A DNA stretch of 61,439 nt from Gammaproteobacteria bacterium (GTDB taxonomy: Bacteria > Pseudomonadota > Gammaproteobacteria > Arenicellales > Poriferihabitantaceae). A program made the position numbers and the translations under genes. The stretch covers positions 1 to 61,439 of the forward strand of contig JAPOUQ010000028.1 of NCBI GenBank assembly GCA_026708585.1. Direction: 5' to 3'. Every line of letters starts with the position of its first letter. Position 1 is the first letter of the stretch. Below the pieces are notes generated by a model. The model ran no database searches and was not told the origin of the DNA. It worked only from the letters and a program-made list of their open reading frames with translations. Of this stretch, positions 19,251-28,304 are shown in pieces.

Positions 19251-20414
19251 ATGAATTATGATGAAATTACATTAGAGCAGGCTCAGAAATCAAAGGGTAT
19301 AAAATGGACTCGATATGACCCTGATGTGATTCCCTCATGGATTGCTGATATGGACTATCCCGTTGCAGAACCCATCTCGAACTTGCTCCAATCCATTGCG
19401 CATGTTGGGGACTTGAGTTATGCACCAAACATGTATGAAGAACAGTTGGTGGAATTGTTTTCCGAGAGAATGCAAGTCCGATACGGATGGACACCAGATC
19501 CGAGCGGTTTTGACTGCATGACCGATATTGTCCAGGCTATCTATATTGCGGTAGCAGCACTTTGTAAGGAGGATGAGCAAGTTATCGTACAAACCCCAAC
19601 TTACCATCCCATTCTATCTGCATGTCAAAAAATGAAACGAGAAATGGTGTTTAGCCCATTCGTGCCTTCCGGAAATGAATGGCAGATAGATTTTGATCAA
19701 TTGCGAAGATGTATCAGTCCTAGAACGAAATTGTTTCTATTAGTCAATCCGCACAACCCTTCTGGTAAGGTGCTGCAAAAAGAAGAATTGGAATCGATAG
19801 CTAACATTGTTCTGGAAAATGACCTAATTGTGGTATCTGATGAGATACATTGTGATCTGAGATACTCAAATGCAGGGCCTCATATACCATTTGCCTCGAT
19901 TTCCAAGGAGATTGGCAAGCGGACTGTAACCTTTAATTCTGCGACCAAGTCCCATAATTTAGGTGGAATCCGATCTGCAATTGCGCACTATGGATCTGAA
20001 TCTCTACGCGCGCGGTTTGATCGATTTCCAGAAGGAATGCGCGGAGGCAGCAATGCAATTGGTAATCGAGCGACTCGAATCGCTTGGGAAATGTGTGATG
20101 ACTGGCTTGAATATACAATTACCTACCTGGAATCCAACCGAAATTATTTTTTTGATTATCTAAAGCAAAATATGCCAGATTTACGACATATTCAGAATCA
20201 GGCAACATTTCTAGCCTGGATTGACTGTCGAGATGTATTCACTGATCAGGACCCAGCAGATTTTTTTCTAGAAAAGGCGAGAGTAGCTACATATTCAGGC
20301 GTAAAATTTGGACTTGGGGGCGAAGGTTGTATTCGCATGAATTTCGCAACATCACGACCGATTCTCTCTGAGAAATTGAGGCGTATGAAAACAGCACTCA
20401 ACGAAATTCATTGA
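19251..20414 (+). CDS. MalY/PatB-family PLP C-S lyase or aminotransferase
   Basis: Fold-type I PLP enzyme of 387 residues. Family features are SWIADMDYPVAEPI near the N terminus, NPHNPSG (166-172), the cofactor Asp in SDEIHCDL (196-203), and the Schiff-base Lys233 in SATKSHNLGG; a C-terminal Arg in IRMNFATSRP should bind the substrate carboxylate. MalY/PatB proteins usually act as cystathionine or cysteine-S-conjugate beta-lyases, releasing ammonia, pyruvate and a thiol. It precedes a LeuA-like synthase on the same strand after 145 bp. A sulfur-amino-acid role is likely; the exact substrate is unknown. Confidence 0.85.
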   Translation: MNYDEITLEQAQKSKGIKWTRYDPDVIPSWIADMDYPVAEPISNLLQSIAHVGDLSYAPNMYEEQLVELFSERMQVRYGWTPDPSGFDCMTDIVQAIYIAVAALCKEDEQVIVQTPTYHPILSACQKMKREMVFSPFVPSGNEWQIDFDQLRRCISPRTKLFLLVNPHNPSGKVLQKEELESIANIVLENDLIVVSDEIHCDLRYSNAGPHIPFASISKEIGKRTVTFNSATKSHNLGGIRSAIAHYGSESLRARFDRFPEGMRGGSNAIGNRATRIAWEMCDDWLEYTITYLESNRNYFFDYLKQNMPDLRHIQNQATFLAWIDCRDVFTDQDPADFFLEKARVATYSGVKFGLGGEGCIRMNFATSRPILSEKLRRMKTALNEIH

Positions 20415-20559
20415 AAATATCACATCTTGGTAAAGTTTTTGTTACCCACATCGTTTTCATCATATAGAATTATTAATCGCTTGCTTTATTCATTTAATCC
20501 GAACCTACAGAAATATTTCGTGGCGGAATCCTAGTTTCGAATTATGATCATCCAGAAAC

Positions 20560-22092
20560 ATGAAAATCGTTGATGTTACATTGAGAGATGGTGAGCAGAC
20601 ACAAGGCGTGTCATTCTCAAAATCTGAAAAGGTTACCATTGCCAAAGCGTTGCTGGGTTCTTTGAGGGTTGATCGTATTGAAGTCGCTTCAGCAAAAATA
20701 TCGCAAGGAGAATGGGAGGCAGTTTCCCGCATCACGAAATGGGCGGCTAGTCAAGATTGCATCCAACGTGTTGAAGTTCTCGGCTTTACAGATCATAAGT
20801 CCAGTGTAGACTGGATTGGAAGTGCTGGCGGAAAAATACTGAACTTACTGACTAAAGGCAGTGAGAAACATTGTCGGGAACAGTTAAGGATGTCTGTAAG
20901 GGAACACCTCTCTGGTGTCGAGAAAACGGTTAAATATGCGAAAGATAACGACTTAGGAGTTAATGTGTACCTTGAGGATTGGTCAAATGGATATGCGGAT
21001 AATAAAAATTATGTATTCGAAATGATGGATGCACTAAAAGATATGCCGCTTATGCATATCATGTTGCCCGATACACTAGGAATAATGACGCCAAAAGAAG
21101 TCAATAGAAGTGTTTCTGACATGATTTCCCGTTATCCCAATTGCCAGTTTGATTTTCACCCCCATAATGACTATGGTCTTTCTACTGCGAATGCAATGGC
21201 AGCGGTTGAGGCAGGAGTTACATCAATCCATTGCACCATAAACTGTCTCGGTGAAAGAGCAGGGAATGCTTCGTTAGCCGAAGTTTGTACGGTACTTCGG
21301 GACAAAATGGGTATTGATCTAAACATTCAGGAAAAGGAATTTTACGCAATAAGCCAGATGATTGAAAATTTTTCCGGCAAGAGAGTGGCAGAGAATACGC
21401 CTATTGTTGGATCCAATGTATTTACTCAGACAGCAGGAATACATGCTGATGGTGACTATAAGGCTAAACTTTATCAGACAAGTTTAAGTCCTGACCGTTT
21501 TAACCGGTCTACGTCTTATGCGCTTGGCAAAATGAGTGGCAAGGCGTCCTTGCAAAAAAACCTTGAAATTCTTGGTATCAGTCTGTCTGACAAGGATCAA
21601 CGTAAAGTTTTGGACAAAATTGTAAGTTTAGGTGATTCGAAAACAGAGATCACTCTTGAAGATCTACCTTTGATTATTGCTGATGCATTGGAATCGGGGG
21701 GGCATCGATATTTGGAGTTATTAAATTGTACGATCACTAGTGGATTAGAACTGAATTCAATAGTTAGTATTCATGTACGACTCTACGAAGATACCTATAA
21801 GGCTACCGGTAGTGGTAACGGAGGATTTGATGCCTTTATCAATGCGATTCGGGTGATCGTTGATCAGACAGGGATCGTTTTTCCAGAATTAATTGATTAT
21901 CAGATAAGAATTCCCAAGGGTGGAACAACTAGCGCGTTAGTTGAATGTATTATTACTTGGGAATCGGAAGGTCGACGCTATCGAACAAGAGGTGTTGATG
22001 CAAATCAAGTATTTGCGGGTATCAAAGCTGCGATTCGAATGCTGAATATGCAGTTTCGCGAATTGGATAAATCATCCGTTTCAAAATTATAG
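20560..22092 (+). CDS. LeuA-like alpha-acyl synthase with allosteric domain
   Basis: Member of the 2-isopropylmalate / citramalate / homocitrate synthase family (510 residues). The TIM-barrel catalytic domain begins with VTLRDGEQTQGVSFS. Metal ligands lie in FHPHNDYG, and the family signature follows in CTINCLGERAGNASLAEV and TQTAGIHADGDYK. A C-terminal LeuA-dimer-type regulatory domain is present from about residue 380 (SIVSIHVRLYEDTYKATGSGNGGFDA). The start MKIVDVTLRDGEQTQG, with no N-terminal extension, and the sequence RVDRIEVASA resemble a divergent isopropylmalate-synthase branch that I associate with Bacteroidetes, rather than E. coli LeuA. No leuBCD genes are in the window, so the acyl acceptor remains open. 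Confidence 0.75.
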   Translation: MKIVDVTLRDGEQTQGVSFSKSEKVTIAKALLGSLRVDRIEVASAKISQGEWEAVSRITKWAASQDCIQRVEVLGFTDHKSSVDWIGSAGGKILNLLTKGSEKHCREQLRMSVREHLSGVEKTVKYAKDNDLGVNVYLEDWSNGYADNKNYVFEMMDALKDMPLMHIMLPDTLGIMTPKEVNRSVSDMISRYPNCQFDFHPHNDYGLSTANAMAAVEAGVTSIHCTINCLGERAGNASLAEVCTVLRDKMGIDLNIQEKEFYAISQMIENFSGKRVAENTPIVGSNVFTQTAGIHADGDYKAKLYQTSLSPDRFNRSTSYALGKMSGKASLQKNLEILGISLSDKDQRKVLDKIVSLGDSKTEITLEDLPLIIADALESGGHRYLELLNCTITSGLELNSIVSIHVRLYEDTYKATGSGNGGFDAFINAIRVIVDQTGIVFPELIDYQIRIPKGGTTSALVECIITWESEGRRYRTRGVDANQVFAGIKAAIRMLNMQFRELDKSSVSKL

Positions 22093-22122
22093 TTTTTTGC
22101 GTTTGCACACGGGTCCTTGAAT

Positions 22123-22199
22123 TGGGGTGTAGCCAAGCGGTCTAAGGCACCGGATTCTGATTCCGGCATTCGGAGGTTCGAATCCTCCCACCCCAGCCA
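22123..22199 (+). tRNA. tRNA-Gln (anticodon CUG)
   Basis: Folds as a normal cloverleaf. The acceptor stem TGGGGTG pairs with CACCCCA, with discriminator G and an encoded CCA at 22197-22199. The D arm is GCCAAGCGGTCTAAGGC. The anticodon stem CCGGA/TCCGG carries loop TTCTGAT, giving anticodon CTG (reads CAG, Gln). The T arm is GGAGG-TTCGAAT-CCTCC. The U1-A72 end pair is typical of bacterial tRNA-Gln. It begins 31 bp after the LeuA-like gene. Confidence 0.96.
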
Positions 22200-22401
22200 A
22201 AGTCCTGGTCCGATAATATTTGGTTGATTTTTTTATAATTTTGGATAAGTTTCCAACAATGCCATTAAATGGGTTAAATTGCCGTCTTACTTGCACCAAA
22301 TCAAGCAATGTCAAAACCAAATAGAGCCTTGATAATTTAGTTCACTCGTACCACTCATTGATATTTCTACTTCTAACATTTACCTTCTGGAGAGTTACTA
22401 A

Positions 22402-23097
22402 ATGAGGACTCCTTTATACCTTTTGAAAATGAAACTGCGAAATAAGATACCCTTCACCGAATTTGTAGGTTTTGTGTTGCTAATGGGAGTGGCATGGCCA
22501 TCGATGGCTTGTCTGTTTGATGATAATCCGGGGGTGTACAATGCAGAAGGTGGCTGGATTTCTGACAGTGCCCACGTTGATGATACTGCCTATGTTGGCT
22601 CAAATTCATGGGTTTGCGAATATAGTCGAGTTTCTGATAATGCGGTTCTCCGCAGTGGTTCAACCTATGGAAACGCCCATATTTATGGAAATGCAAGATT
22701 AATTTCCTCGCGGATAGGAGGTGTCGTCCAGATTTACGGAAATGCGAGAGTGAATGGGTCACGAGTCGTAGGCCGAGCCCATGTTTATGATCGGGCAAAA
22801 GTCTTGAACAGCGCATCTGTTTCTGGCAATGCCAGAGTGTATGGTTCGGCAAAAGTTTCCGGAATAAACACACAGGTTACTGGCGATGCCGAGGTTTATG
22901 GAACTGCTGTAGTTATCGGTGGATCAAAAATTATTGGTGGAGGGAAGGTCAACTGTGGTCGATGGATTGGGATTACCGTGACTACAGACCGGACCGGCCA
23001 GTGTGGTAAGAATGGTCAGAGTACAAATACCGAACCTGATGATTTAGGTGCAATACCCAGTAATCCGATTAGCGAAGATAATACCGAGTCGGAATAA
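22402..23097 (+). CDS. Exported beta-helix repeat protein of unknown function
   Basis: I do not recognise a named family. The 231-residue protein has an N-terminal hydrophobic export signal (FVGFVLLMGVAWPSMACLF, about residues 20-38). About 14 imperfect repeats of roughly eight residues follow (about 58-190), with units such as YGNAHIYGNARL, YGNARVNGSRVVG and SGNARVYGSAKVSG. The regular G/S-x-A-x-V pattern predicts a beta-helix or solenoid, similar to bactofilin-like or hexapeptide-type polymer-forming proteins. The tail is acidic and low-complexity (about 205-231). A Cys in ACLF sits near the signal end, but the lipobox is poor. A ribosome-binding GGAG at 22388 precedes the ATG. It is a single gene ended by a strong terminator. 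Confidence 0.75.
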   Translation: MRTPLYLLKMKLRNKIPFTEFVGFVLLMGVAWPSMACLFDDNPGVYNAEGGWISDSAHVDDTAYVGSNSWVCEYSRVSDNAVLRSGSTYGNAHIYGNARLISSRIGGVVQIYGNARVNGSRVVGRAHVYDRAKVLNSASVSGNARVYGSAKVSGINTQVTGDAEVYGTAVVIGGSKIIGGGKVNCGRWIGITVTTDRTGQCGKNGQSTNTEPDDLGAIPSNPISEDNTESE

Positions 23098-23123
23098 TCA
23101 GACTTAAAAATGTATACAACGAG

Positions 23124-23149
23124 AAGGCGGCTTTCGGGTCGCCTTTTTT
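23124..23149 (+). terminator. Rho-independent terminator of the beta-helix gene
   Basis: Stem AAGGCG (23124-23129) pairs with CGCCTT (23140-23145), and the T tract continues to 23149. It lies 27 bp after the stop codon and is the clearest intrinsic terminator in the window. Confidence 0.85.
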
Positions 23150-23272
23150 ATGCTCTCACAACAGTTGTCGAAAAAGTATTATCTCTTTCGCACTATGTTT
23201 ATACCTAAAGGCGAAAAACTGGTAGAACTCCCCTCAATGGGTTTCTATCCAATTCGGTTCTGAGGCTCAGTA

Positions 23273-23398
23273 ATGATAGAAAAAACACCAAACAACCAAG
23301 CAATCAGAATAATCGATACCCAATCGTGTCAATCGATGGTTGAATATGCGGCAGAATTGGGAGAAGGGTTAGAAGTTGAGATTTATATTTTTCAGTAA
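23273..23398 (+). CDS. Possible 41-residue small protein
   Basis: An ATG at 23273 preceded by GAGG at 23262-23265 (seven-base spacing) opens a 41-codon frame ending in EVEIYIFQ. The predicted peptide is soluble, acidic towards the C terminus, and has one Cys. I do not recognise it. The Shine-Dalgarno match and isolated position after a terminator are the only support; it could be a chance frame. Confidence 0.25.
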   Translation: MIEKTPNNQAIRIIDTQSCQSMVEYAAELGEGLEVEIYIFQ

Positions 23399-23516
23399 CA
23401 TGTTGAAATATTTGGCCTGTCCTCTATTCTCCATAATCAGTCGTTATATAGGATATTTCTAATGTTCGATTGTAGGGTATATAACCAGATTTGTTCGATC
23501 AGTAAAACCATGTGAA

Positions 23517-23544
23517 GGGTGGCGATAGTCAACCATCGCCACCC
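23517..23544 (-). terminator. Terminator-like hairpin after the BCCT gene
   Basis: A perfect 10-bp stem (GGGTGGCGAT / ATCGCCACCC, loop of eight) begins about 10 bases past the minus-strand stop codon of the BCCT transporter. On the minus strand only a short T-rich stretch follows, so termination may be partial or the hairpin may stabilise the mRNA 3' end. Confidence 0.6.
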
Positions 23545-23554
23545 GCTTAAACAA

Positions 23555-25156
23555 TTATTGTTGTTCTCTTTCTGTACGAAGTGCCGCATACACGCACCAA
23601 CACATGAGAAGTACTACGATTGTGAATGGAATACCAGTAGACACTGCAGCTCCCTGTAGGGCCGAGAGACCACCGCCAAGGAGCAAAGCAATCGCCACTA
23701 AACCTTCAAGCGTGCACCAGAATATACGCTGTGAGACTGGAGCATTCATCTTACCGCCTGCTGTGATTGTATCAATAACCAAGCTACCACTATCGGAAGA
23801 AGTAACGAAGAAAATTACGATCAGAATGAGGGCAATTGGGGCGATAAAGCTGTACAGGGGCAATTCTTGCAGGAATCCAAACAGGGCTCCTTCCGGTTTA
23901 TAACTGTCGATTACGGTTGCTCGAACACCCTCTGCACCGCCTGCATTCAGCATATCGATAGCGGCACCCCCGAAGGTTGACATCCACAGTGCACAAACTA
24001 AAGTTGGAGCAATCAGAGCGCACAAAATAAACTGGCGAACTGTTCGACCTTTGGAGATTCTAGCTATGAACATGCCAACAAAAGGTGACCACGCGATCCA
24101 CCAAGCCCAGTAAAAAGTGGTCCATCCATGAAAGAAACTTGTATCTTCGCGCCCAAATGGATTTGACAAAGCGGGTAAGAGCAATAAATAATCAATCATG
24201 ACATCAAAATAGCGTGTTATAGCTACGATGGCTCCAGTCACAAAGAAAACAAAAAAGAAGAGCACTACAGCCATGTACATATTGATTTCAGACAGCCGCT
24301 TAACCCCTTTGTCCATACCCAATAATACCGATCCTAGTGCAACAGCTGTAATACCGATAATTAGTAAGACGACCACGGTATTTGATGGCTCTATTCCGGA
24401 AATTTCTTGCAAGCCAAAAGCGATTTGTTGTGCGCCAAGACCAAGCGAAGTTGTCAATCCAAATAGTGTTGCAAATACTGCAAGTGTATCGATAGTATGG
24501 CCCCACCATCCCCAGACTCGCTCTCCTAATAATGGATAGAAGGCCGACCGGAGTGTCATCGGCATCCCTTTGTTATAGGCAAAGATTGCAAGAGTTAAGC
24601 CAACAACTGCATAAACACACCATCCTCCAAGCCCCCAGTGATGTATAGTTCCAACAATACCAATATATTCATTTCCAGGCTGAGTAATATCGATATTCAA
24701 TGGCCTTGCGTTCCCTCCTTCTGAGAAATTGTAATACGTAGGCTCCAATACACCGAAGAACAACAAGCCAATCCCAATTCCTGCAGCAAACATCATGGCT
24801 ATCCAGCCCGATAAAGAATAATCGGGTTTAGCATCTTTGCCCCCGATGCGAACCGATCCGACAGGCAAGAAAATCAGTACCAGACAAAAGATGAGCATGA
24901 TGTCGACTGAAATTACTAGAAACCAGTCGAACTCACGAGTTAGAAATGGCCTTAACCAACCAAAAAATTCAGCTGATGCTTGCTGATTGGCCAACGCCAA
25001 GAGCACAAAAGCGATGATTAAAAGTCCAGAAATCAGAAAAACAGGATTGTGAATATCAAGACCAAATGGTTGAATATTGTCTTGTCCAAGCTTGAAATCA
25101 GTTTGGAAATCTGAATCCTGTGATGTTGTCGGGTTTTCAGTTTGTGGTTGATTCAT
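23555..25156 (-). CDS. BCCT-family betaine/choline/DMSP-type transporter
   Basis: Sodium- or proton-coupled importer for trimethylammonium or dimethylsulfonium osmolytes. The 533-residue protein has 12 predicted membrane segments and the family signature FYWAWWIAWSPFVGMFIARIS. Aromatic-box residues that cradle the onium headgroup are visible in HHWGLGGWCVYA and in the signature Trp cluster. The soluble N tail is short (about 40 residues) and the C tail after the last helix is only about ten residues, so it lacks the long osmosensing tail of BetP. A good ribosome-binding site (GGAG, six bases before ATG) is present. The upstream neighbour on the same strand is a DddP-type DMSP lyase, which suggests DMSP as cargo. 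Confidence 0.9.
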   Translation of the reverse strand: MNQPQTENPTTSQDSDFQTDFKLGQDNIQPFGLDIHNPVFLISGLLIIAFVLLALANQQASAEFFGWLRPFLTREFDWFLVISVDIMLIFCLVLIFLPVGSVRIGGKDAKPDYSLSGWIAMMFAAGIGIGLLFFGVLEPTYYNFSEGGNARPLNIDITQPGNEYIGIVGTIHHWGLGGWCVYAVVGLTLAIFAYNKGMPMTLRSAFYPLLGERVWGWWGHTIDTLAVFATLFGLTTSLGLGAQQIAFGLQEISGIEPSNTVVVLLIIGITAVALGSVLLGMDKGVKRLSEINMYMAVVLFFFVFFVTGAIVAITRYFDVMIDYLLLLPALSNPFGREDTSFFHGWTTFYWAWWIAWSPFVGMFIARISKGRTVRQFILCALIAPTLVCALWMSTFGGAAIDMLNAGGAEGVRATVIDSYKPEGALFGFLQELPLYSFIAPIALILIVIFFVTSSDSGSLVIDTITAGGKMNAPVSQRIFWCTLEGLVAIALLLGGGLSALQGAAVSTGIPFTIVVLLMCWCVYAALRTEREQQ

Positions 25157-25644
25157 TTTATTCTCCGAAATACATCGATAAATGGACGGTTTTACCGATG
25201 GTTAAAACTATTTATAAACGAAATTATGTCTATTGCTCGGATTTATTGCAAGCCGAATATCGTTATGAGAATGTTTTTGTGGACAAACTTCCGACTTTAA
25301 TAATCGTTCGGATCTCGGTAATCCTAGAGCTGTTATATTTCATAGATTAAGATACATGATTACCAAAAAAGCTCCGACTTCACTTGCATAGCCTAGAGAC
25401 GATATATAAATTTTTCTAGTTTGCCGAGACTGAAATCTCTCAAAACAACCTCTGTGTAATTCTCATCACTTCGAAATTTAACATACTAGAATGAAAAATC
25501 TTCCCCTCTTTTTGATTTTTTTATCAGAATCCGGATGGTGAAATAAGTCTTGCTTCCACCTCTATTTTAAAATCTGCAAGTAAGATAATCCTGAGCTTGC
25601 AGGCAGTGGGGTAGGGATGCTGTGACTCTTAATTCTGTTTTCTG
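25157..25644. other. 488-bp spacer between BCCT and DddP-like genes
   Basis: No gene is seen. Both flanking genes run on the minus strand, but the distance means that BCCT probably has its own promoter here. I cannot identify one with confidence. Confidence 0.45.
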
Positions 25645-26868
25645 CTATATAAAATCGGCATCATAAGGGTAAGTGGTTAACATTTCGTAACCATTAGAAG
25701 TTACAAGTACTTGCTGTTCAAGTTTTACACCATCCATTTCATCAACGATGCCCATATAACTTTCAATACAGAGGACCATTCCGCATTGTAGAACATCATC
25801 AAAAGAGAGAGAACCACGGTAAATGGGTTTCAGATGCGGATATTCATCACACATTCCAACACCGTGAACAAAACAGGGATATGCTTGCCTTTGGAATTCT
25901 TCTGGAACAGGAAACGCAGATTGTTGAAATTCCGAAAATGAAACGTCGGGTTTAACAATGCTCAGATTATGCTCGATTTCTTGCATAGCCATACGATACA
26001 GAAATTTCTGTTTTTGGGTTGGTTTGCCTGGCCCACAAGAAAATGTTCTCGAAATATCAGCAAAATAGCCCATGGGACCGATCATGTCTGTATCAAATGC
26101 TACTAAATCTCCAGCTTCCACTTTCCGATTCGAAGCTTCCTGAAACCAGGGGTTTGTTCGGGGACCGGAAGAGAGCATTCGTCCATCATGCCAGTCTCCA
26201 TTATTCGCAAGATTTGTATAGTTCAGTAAGCCCCATAATTGAAGCTCAGTAACACCCGGTTTTAGCGATTCCTTGATTTTTTTAATTCCATGTTCTGCGA
26301 CAGCAATGGCCCAGCGGATACAGTTTATTTCATCTTCAGACTTGATTAGACGAGCTCTCTCTGTAATCAACACACCATCGATTACTTCAATATTGCGTTT
26401 TGCTAAAGCTAGTGTAATGCTCGGATTAACATATTCGATAGCCACTTTACGCTTGCTAGCACCAATTTCCGCCAGATATAAGTCAATGTCGTTTGCGAAT
26501 AGCTCTGCAAAATACGCAAGATTATCTCCACCATAAAAATAGGAAATTGGACGCCCTAATCGTTGATTTTGTGCTGGAATTTCAGGGTCAAACCCATTAT
26601 GCAAAATGAAATTTCCATCTGCAGGGTAGAACAAATACGTACAGGGAATATGCGTCATGAACGCCGCATAATTTCGATAATTGATCGCATAGCGGAGGCT
26701 GATCGGACTAACCATGACGCACAGGTCAGCATCGTGACGTTGCAATTCCTGTTTGAGTCGATTTGTTCGATACGCATGCATTCGGTCAAGATCAATATCG
26801 GGTTTCTTGCGGATTCTCTCAAGATCACTCCAATTATCATGCAAGACCAGTTCGTCCGGTGTTGACAT
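25645..26868 (-). CDS. dddP: DddP-type dimethylsulfoniopropionate lyase
   Basis: M24-fold protein of 407 residues that matches DddP, the DMSP lyase producing dimethyl sulfide and acrylate. Characteristic strings are LSSGPRTNPWFQE (232-244), FVHGVGMCDEYP (333-344) and the near-terminal LTTYPYDA. The metal ligands Asp259, Asp261, Asp271, His335, Glu369 and Glu384, plus the proposed catalytic Asp341, are all present. Their spacings are nearly those I recall for characterised DddP (2, 10, 64, then 6 from His to Asp, 15 between Glu). I chose the ATG at 26868 because GGAGG stands four bases before it; an upstream in-frame ATG would add 14 residues. An ordinary Xaa-Pro dipeptidase or creatinase is the alternative, but it would not share these strings. 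The adjacent BCCT importer supports the call. Confidence 0.82.
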   Translation of the reverse strand: MSTPDELVLHDNWSDLERIRKKPDIDLDRMHAYRTNRLKQELQRHDADLCVMVSPISLRYAINYRNYAAFMTHIPCTYLFYPADGNFILHNGFDPEIPAQNQRLGRPISYFYGGDNLAYFAELFANDIDLYLAEIGASKRKVAIEYVNPSITLALAKRNIEVIDGVLITERARLIKSEDEINCIRWAIAVAEHGIKKIKESLKPGVTELQLWGLLNYTNLANNGDWHDGRMLSSGPRTNPWFQEASNRKVEAGDLVAFDTDMIGPMGYFADISRTFSCGPGKPTQKQKFLYRMAMQEIEHNLSIVKPDVSFSEFQQSAFPVPEEFQRQAYPCFVHGVGMCDEYPHLKPIYRGSLSFDDVLQCGMVLCIESYMGIVDEMDGVKLEQQVLVTSNGYEMLTTYPYDADFI

Positions 26869-27289
26869 TTTGCCTCCAGAATTTTGGTTTAAAGTATACT
26901 CATTGATCAAGTGATTGAAGCAATTGAGAAAATCTGATTTGGTAAAAATTACCCCGATTGAACCGAACTTCCTGTTAATGATTGTGAAAAATTCGGAACT
27001 ACTTCTTCAATTTCAACTTCAAATTAACTACTTCTGCCATAGGATTGTTCGATTGGAATCGACTGATGATTGATGGTGTCAAGTTCGAATTCCATCATTT
27101 ACCTCTGTAGATTGAAATCATTACTATTGGGGAAAAGTTTGAATTTTCGCACAATTACCTATGTGTAATCTTTCAATAGTTCGATGTATTTACGCTCTGT
27201 AAATATCTTATCCTGCAAACTTGATCTGATTGTAGACAACAAAAATTCACAATCTCAAAAGGCAGAAGTTCCACTAGATAAAAGCTATT
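26869..27289. other. 421-bp gene-free spacer
   Basis: This A+T-rich stretch separates the stop of the ABC permease from the dddP start; both are on the minus strand. It should hold the dddP promoter. I see no convincing operator palindrome or terminator. Confidence 0.45.
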
Positions 27290-28303
27290 CTACTTATGCA
27301 TCATTCGTGAACGAAATAACAACAAAAACACAAATATAGAGCCTATTGATGTAGTTACAATTCCAACAGGTAATTCTTGAGGTGCGAGGAGAAGTCTGCT
27401 CAACATGTCAGAAACTGTAAGTAATAAAGCCCCGACGATGGCGGCTGTGGGCAGAAGAAGACTGTGCAATGGGCCTGTGATTCCCCGAGCAAGGTGTGGG
27501 ACCATCAAGCCCACAAAGCCAATCACTCCCGCAACCGATACAAACACAGCGGTAGCTAATGCGGCTACAAAAAACATGCTGAAACGAAGATATTGCAAAG
27601 GTACGCCAAGAGTTGATGCAGTAAGATCACCTGCCAAAAGTGCATCCATCCACCTTCTTCGATAAAATGAATAGGCCAAGATTAATATCAATCCAGAACT
27701 AACGAGTGGAAAACTCTCCCATCTTGCTAAACCGAGACCTCCTAACATCCAGAAAATTACAGAATGAGCTGCACGACTATCACCAGAGAAAATCAGATAA
27801 TTTGTTATCGCAGCGAAGAGAAAGGACACTGCCAATCCGGCAAGAATTAGTTTTTCTGGTGCACTAGTTTGCAATCCATGTACTAATGCTAGCACAATTC
27901 CTGAGGCAACAAGACCACCACAAAAGGCCGCAAGTGGGAGTGTCCAAATACCTAAAATATCACCTGTGACCGTAATCACAAAGACAGCACCTGCCGCCGC
28001 GCCCGAAGATAACCCAAATAAAAATGGGTCAGCCAAATCGTTACGTGTGGTCGTTTGCAAGACAACACCAACGATTCCAAGTCCAGCACCGATCACGGTT
28101 GCAAAAAGCGCACGCGGAAGACGCAAATCAAACACAATTCGGTGGACAGGAGAGATATCTCCTTCAATAAGTCCAATGTTCAGGGCAATCGCCTTGACAA
28201 CTTCGGTAAGTGGTATCGGCGTTGTACCATAGAGTACCGAAGCCAACAAAAGGGTGATCAGAATGACCGCCCCGAGAATGTTGGCGATAAGTATACGGGT
28301 CAA
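27290..28303 (-). CDS. FecCD/BtuC-type ABC transporter permease
   Basis: Membrane subunit of a type II importer for metal chelates or corrinoids. The 337 residues hold about ten hydrophobic segments. Family marks are LPRALFATVIGAGLGIVGVVLQ, NDLADPFLFGLSSGAAAGA and GVIGFVGLMVPHLAR. It is the third gene of a minus-strand unit (ATPase, binding protein, permease), starting one base after the stop of the binding protein. Substrate cannot be read from the permease alone. Confidence 0.93.
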   Translation of the reverse strand: MTRILIANILGAVILITLLLASVLYGTTPIPLTEVVKAIALNIGLIEGDISPVHRIVFDLRLPRALFATVIGAGLGIVGVVLQTTTRNDLADPFLFGLSSGAAAGAVFVITVTGDILGIWTLPLAAFCGGLVASGIVLALVHGLQTSAPEKLILAGLAVSFLFAAITNYLIFSGDSRAAHSVIFWMLGGLGLARWESFPLVSSGLILILAYSFYRRRWMDALLAGDLTASTLGVPLQYLRFSMFFVAALATAVFVSVAGVIGFVGLMVPHLARGITGPLHSLLLPTAAIVGALLLTVSDMLSRLLLAPQELPVGIVTTSIGSIFVFLLLFRSRMMHK

Positions 28304-28304
28304 T

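Noticed and set aside
22454-22873. A 139-codon minus-strand frame rich in His and Leu
   Set aside because: It is antisense to the beta-helix repeats, whose periodic codons keep the opposite strand open. The exported plus-strand protein has a signal peptide, a ribosome-binding site and a terminator.
25645-26868. Reading the DddP-like gene as an ordinary Xaa-Pro dipeptidase or creatinase
   Set aside because: M24 peptidases share the metal ligands but not the PRTNPWFQE and HGVGMCDEYP strings or the terminal TTYPYDA, which are DddP features.
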